This document shows positions 6,501-7,167 of a stretch of DNA of 7,167 nucleotides, in pieces. The notes under the pieces are model-generated. The model saw only the letters and a program-made list of their open reading frames with translations. It did no database searches and had not been told where the DNA came from. Numbering within the stretch: the first letter of the stretch is position 1; every line of letters starts with the position of its first letter. This DNA is from Alphaproteobacteria bacterium (GTDB lineage: Bacteria > Pseudomonadota > Alphaproteobacteria > CAAGCB01 > CAG-977): contig JAJXEL010000109.1 of assembly GCA_021639925.1 (NCBI GenBank), forward strand, positions 1 through 7,167, given 5' to 3'. Both the position numbers and the translations under genes were made by a program.

Positions 6501-6776
6501 TTACTTGGCCGAAAAGGAAGTTTTGTATTTCTTTTTACGACACAGAAAAATCAGAATAAGCCCTGTCAGGCCGACACTGGCCCACGCCGGCCAAAGCAGC
6601 AGCCGGCCGGTAAGCGTATCTGCTGTTTGCGGAGAGATACCGGTAATAATCGTCAGAACGTCGGAAGTGGCAAGGCTGACATATTCGCCTGTGCTGAGGG
6701 CGGCGACGGCTTCGGCTGAAGCGGTGAACACAGCCAGTAGAAGAAAAGTCCATCCGAAAAGACGTCCCAGGAACAT
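6501..6776 (-). CDS. Small membrane protein with signal peptide and C-terminal membrane helix, unknown function
   Basis: A 91-residue protein. Residues 1-26 form a signal peptide or first helix (GRLFGWTFLLLAVFTASAEA). A polar middle (28-56) contains ATSDVLTIITGISP, and a second hydrophobic helix (59-80, with LLLWPAWASVGLTGLILIF) ends in the basic tail CRKKKYK. The layout resembles an uncharacterised family of short alphaproteobacterial membrane proteins that end in a proline/tryptophan-containing helix plus a run of basic residues; I recall this from general knowledge and could not check it. The start ATG has GAAGG 6 nt upstream. It converges on the aldo/keto reductase, with only 5 nt between the two stop codons and no hairpin terminator in the gap. 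Overlapping plus-strand frames are shadows. Confidence 0.7.
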   Translation of the reverse strand: MFLGRLFGWTFLLLAVFTASAEAVAALSTGEYVSLATSDVLTIITGISPQTADTLTGRLLLWPAWASVGLTGLILIFLCRKKKYKTSFSAK

Positions 6777-6895
6777 AGTTAACCTTCTGTTTGTTTTTTT
6801 CTTTGTTCAGGATAATAAAGAATATTTTTAAAAAAGATTAAAAATACAAGGAAAAAATAGATGGCAGGAAGAAAAATTAAAAAAAATGTTGTTTT

Positions 6896-6929
6896 TTGAC
6901 AGTGAATGGGGTATTTGTACCCCTATCCG
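6896..6929 (+). promoter_or_regulatory. Likely tRNA-Ser promoter with an embedded dyad
   Basis: A perfect consensus -35, TTGACA (6896-6901), lies 35 bp before the tRNA. No good -10 sits at 17 bp; candidates are TACCCC at 16 bp and TATCCG (6924-6929) at 22 bp. Between them is a perfect inverted repeat GGGGTA-TTTG-TACCCC (6908-6923). Transcription would start just before the tRNA 5' end at 6937. The -35 is convincing, the -10 is not settled. Confidence 0.45.
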
Positions 6930-6936
6930 AGTTTAA

Positions 6937-7028
6937 GGAGAGATGTCCGAGAGGCCGAAGGAGCTTGATTGGAAATCAAGTATAGGTGTCAAAGCCTATC
7001 AAGGGTTCGAATCCCTTTCTCTCCGCCA
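6937..7028 (+). tRNA. tRNA-Ser, anticodon GGA
   Basis: This 92-nt class II tRNA has the acceptor stem GGAGAGA paired with TCTCTCC, discriminator G and an encoded CCA (7026-7028). The anticodon stem CTTGA/TCAAG encloses TTGGAAA, giving anticodon GGA (6971-6973), which reads UCC and UCU. A long variable arm (TATAGG...CCTATC) and the serine-type long form confirm the identity. The T-arm is AAGGGTTCGAATCCCTT. Confidence 0.97.
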
Positions 7029-7033
7029 TAAAG

Positions 7034-7056
7034 AAGCGCCTGAGGGCGCTTTTTTT
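7034..7056 (+). terminator. Rho-independent terminator of tRNA-Ser
   Basis: A 7-bp stem, AAGCGCC (7034-7040) with GGCGCTT (7045-7051), loop TGAG, is followed by an uninterrupted T run to 7056. It lies 5 nt past the CCA end, giving a short 3' trailer. Confidence 0.92.
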
Positions 7057-7057
7057 G

Positions 7058-7136
7058 TGGCGGAGAGAAAGAGGAGAGGGCCCTTGATAAGAAGGGTTCG
7101 GTCACCGGAGGTGACGACGCGCAGGGTGATTTTTTT
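7058..7136. repeat. Element with a degraded inverted copy of the tRNA-Ser 3' end and internal hairpins
   Basis: Bases 7058-7071 are the exact reverse complement of the last 14 nt of tRNA-Ser (7015-7028), and 7081-7089 are the exact reverse complement of 6997-7005. The two matches keep the same spacing (32 nt in both places), with a diverged 9-nt centre. AAGGGTTCG (7092-7100, starting at the second A of GAAGGG) then repeats the tRNA T-arm in direct orientation. A 6-bp hairpin, GTCACC-GGA-GGTGAC (7101-7115), follows, and the element ends at a 7-T run (7130-7136). It is more GC-rich than the flanking AT-rich DNA. It may be a dispersed repeat or the scar of a tRNA duplication. Confidence 0.5.
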
Positions 7137-7167
7137 AATTTTTGTTTTTTTGTTGTATGACATATCC

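Noticed and set aside
6861..6899. 12-codon frame with AAGGA 8 nt upstream, before tRNA-Ser
   Set aside because: The ribosome site is decent, but the frame is very short, low in complexity, and its stop codon lies in the -35 of tRNA-Ser. There is no evidence beyond chance.
7101..7136. Second tRNA-Ser terminator formed by GTCACC-GGA-GGTGAC
   Set aside because: The stem is followed by 14 nt of GC-rich sequence before the T run, so it is not a canonical terminator. The real terminator at 7034-7056 is upstream. Kept only as part of the repeat element.
6981..7163. Minus-strand frame from ATG 7163 reading through the tRNA-Ser region, ending in WRERDSNP
   Set aside because: About 53 codons or so long, it reads antisense through the terminator and the tRNA. 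The RERDSNP ending is the usual translation artefact of tRNA genes. It explains nothing that the inverted repeat does not.

Overview
The window looks like an ordinary stretch of a bacterial chromosome. It is most plausibly from an alphaproteobacterium with moderate to low GC and AT-rich spacers. The evidence is the LepA/EF4 sequence (an alphaproteobacterial style with SLAACEGSLLVVDASQG and KEQIEDVIGID), and a small membrane protein ending in an LLWPAW helix plus a basic tail, a layout I associate with Rhodospirillales-like genomes. A host- or gut-associated lineage would fit the sugar genes, but that is inference. No mobile element, CRISPR array, rRNA, phage gene or defence gene is visible.

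Layout from left to right. (1) Minus strand, 309 to the left edge: the N-terminal part of an unrecognised secreted or membrane-anchored protein. (2) Minus strand, 2468 to 425: a two-gene sugar operon. A PfkB-family kinase (probable fructokinase) overlaps by 8 nt an FHS/FucP-type major facilitator sugar transporter. It has its own promoter with a palindrome over the start site, and a strong terminator at 394-417. (3) About 350 bp of AT-rich non-coding DNA, then a tRNA-Gln(CUG) gene with a promoter and a textbook terminator. (4) A MarC-family membrane protein (minus), divergent from lepA (plus), which encodes the ribosomal elongation factor 4. (5) An aldo/keto reductase (plus) behind a promoter built like a MerR-regulated promoter: 19-bp spacer with a dyad inside it. 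(6) A convergent small membrane protein (minus). (7) tRNA-Ser(GGA) (plus) with a terminator. Beyond it lies an element carrying a degraded inverted copy of the tRNA 3' end.

How the genes work together. The transporter and kinase form a simple import-and-phosphorylate module: a free hexose, probably fructose, enters by proton symport and is trapped as a phosphate ester. The gene pair resembles the fructokinase and monosaccharide importer pair of Bacteroides fructan loci. The aldo/keto reductase is probably a carbonyl or electrophile detoxification enzyme under a MerR-family sensor that is not in this window. LepA and the two tRNAs are translation housekeeping.

The most noteworthy signals are the MerR-type promoter, the inverted tRNA-Ser fragment, and the palindrome over the kinase promoter. 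I see no clear sign of an entirely new system.
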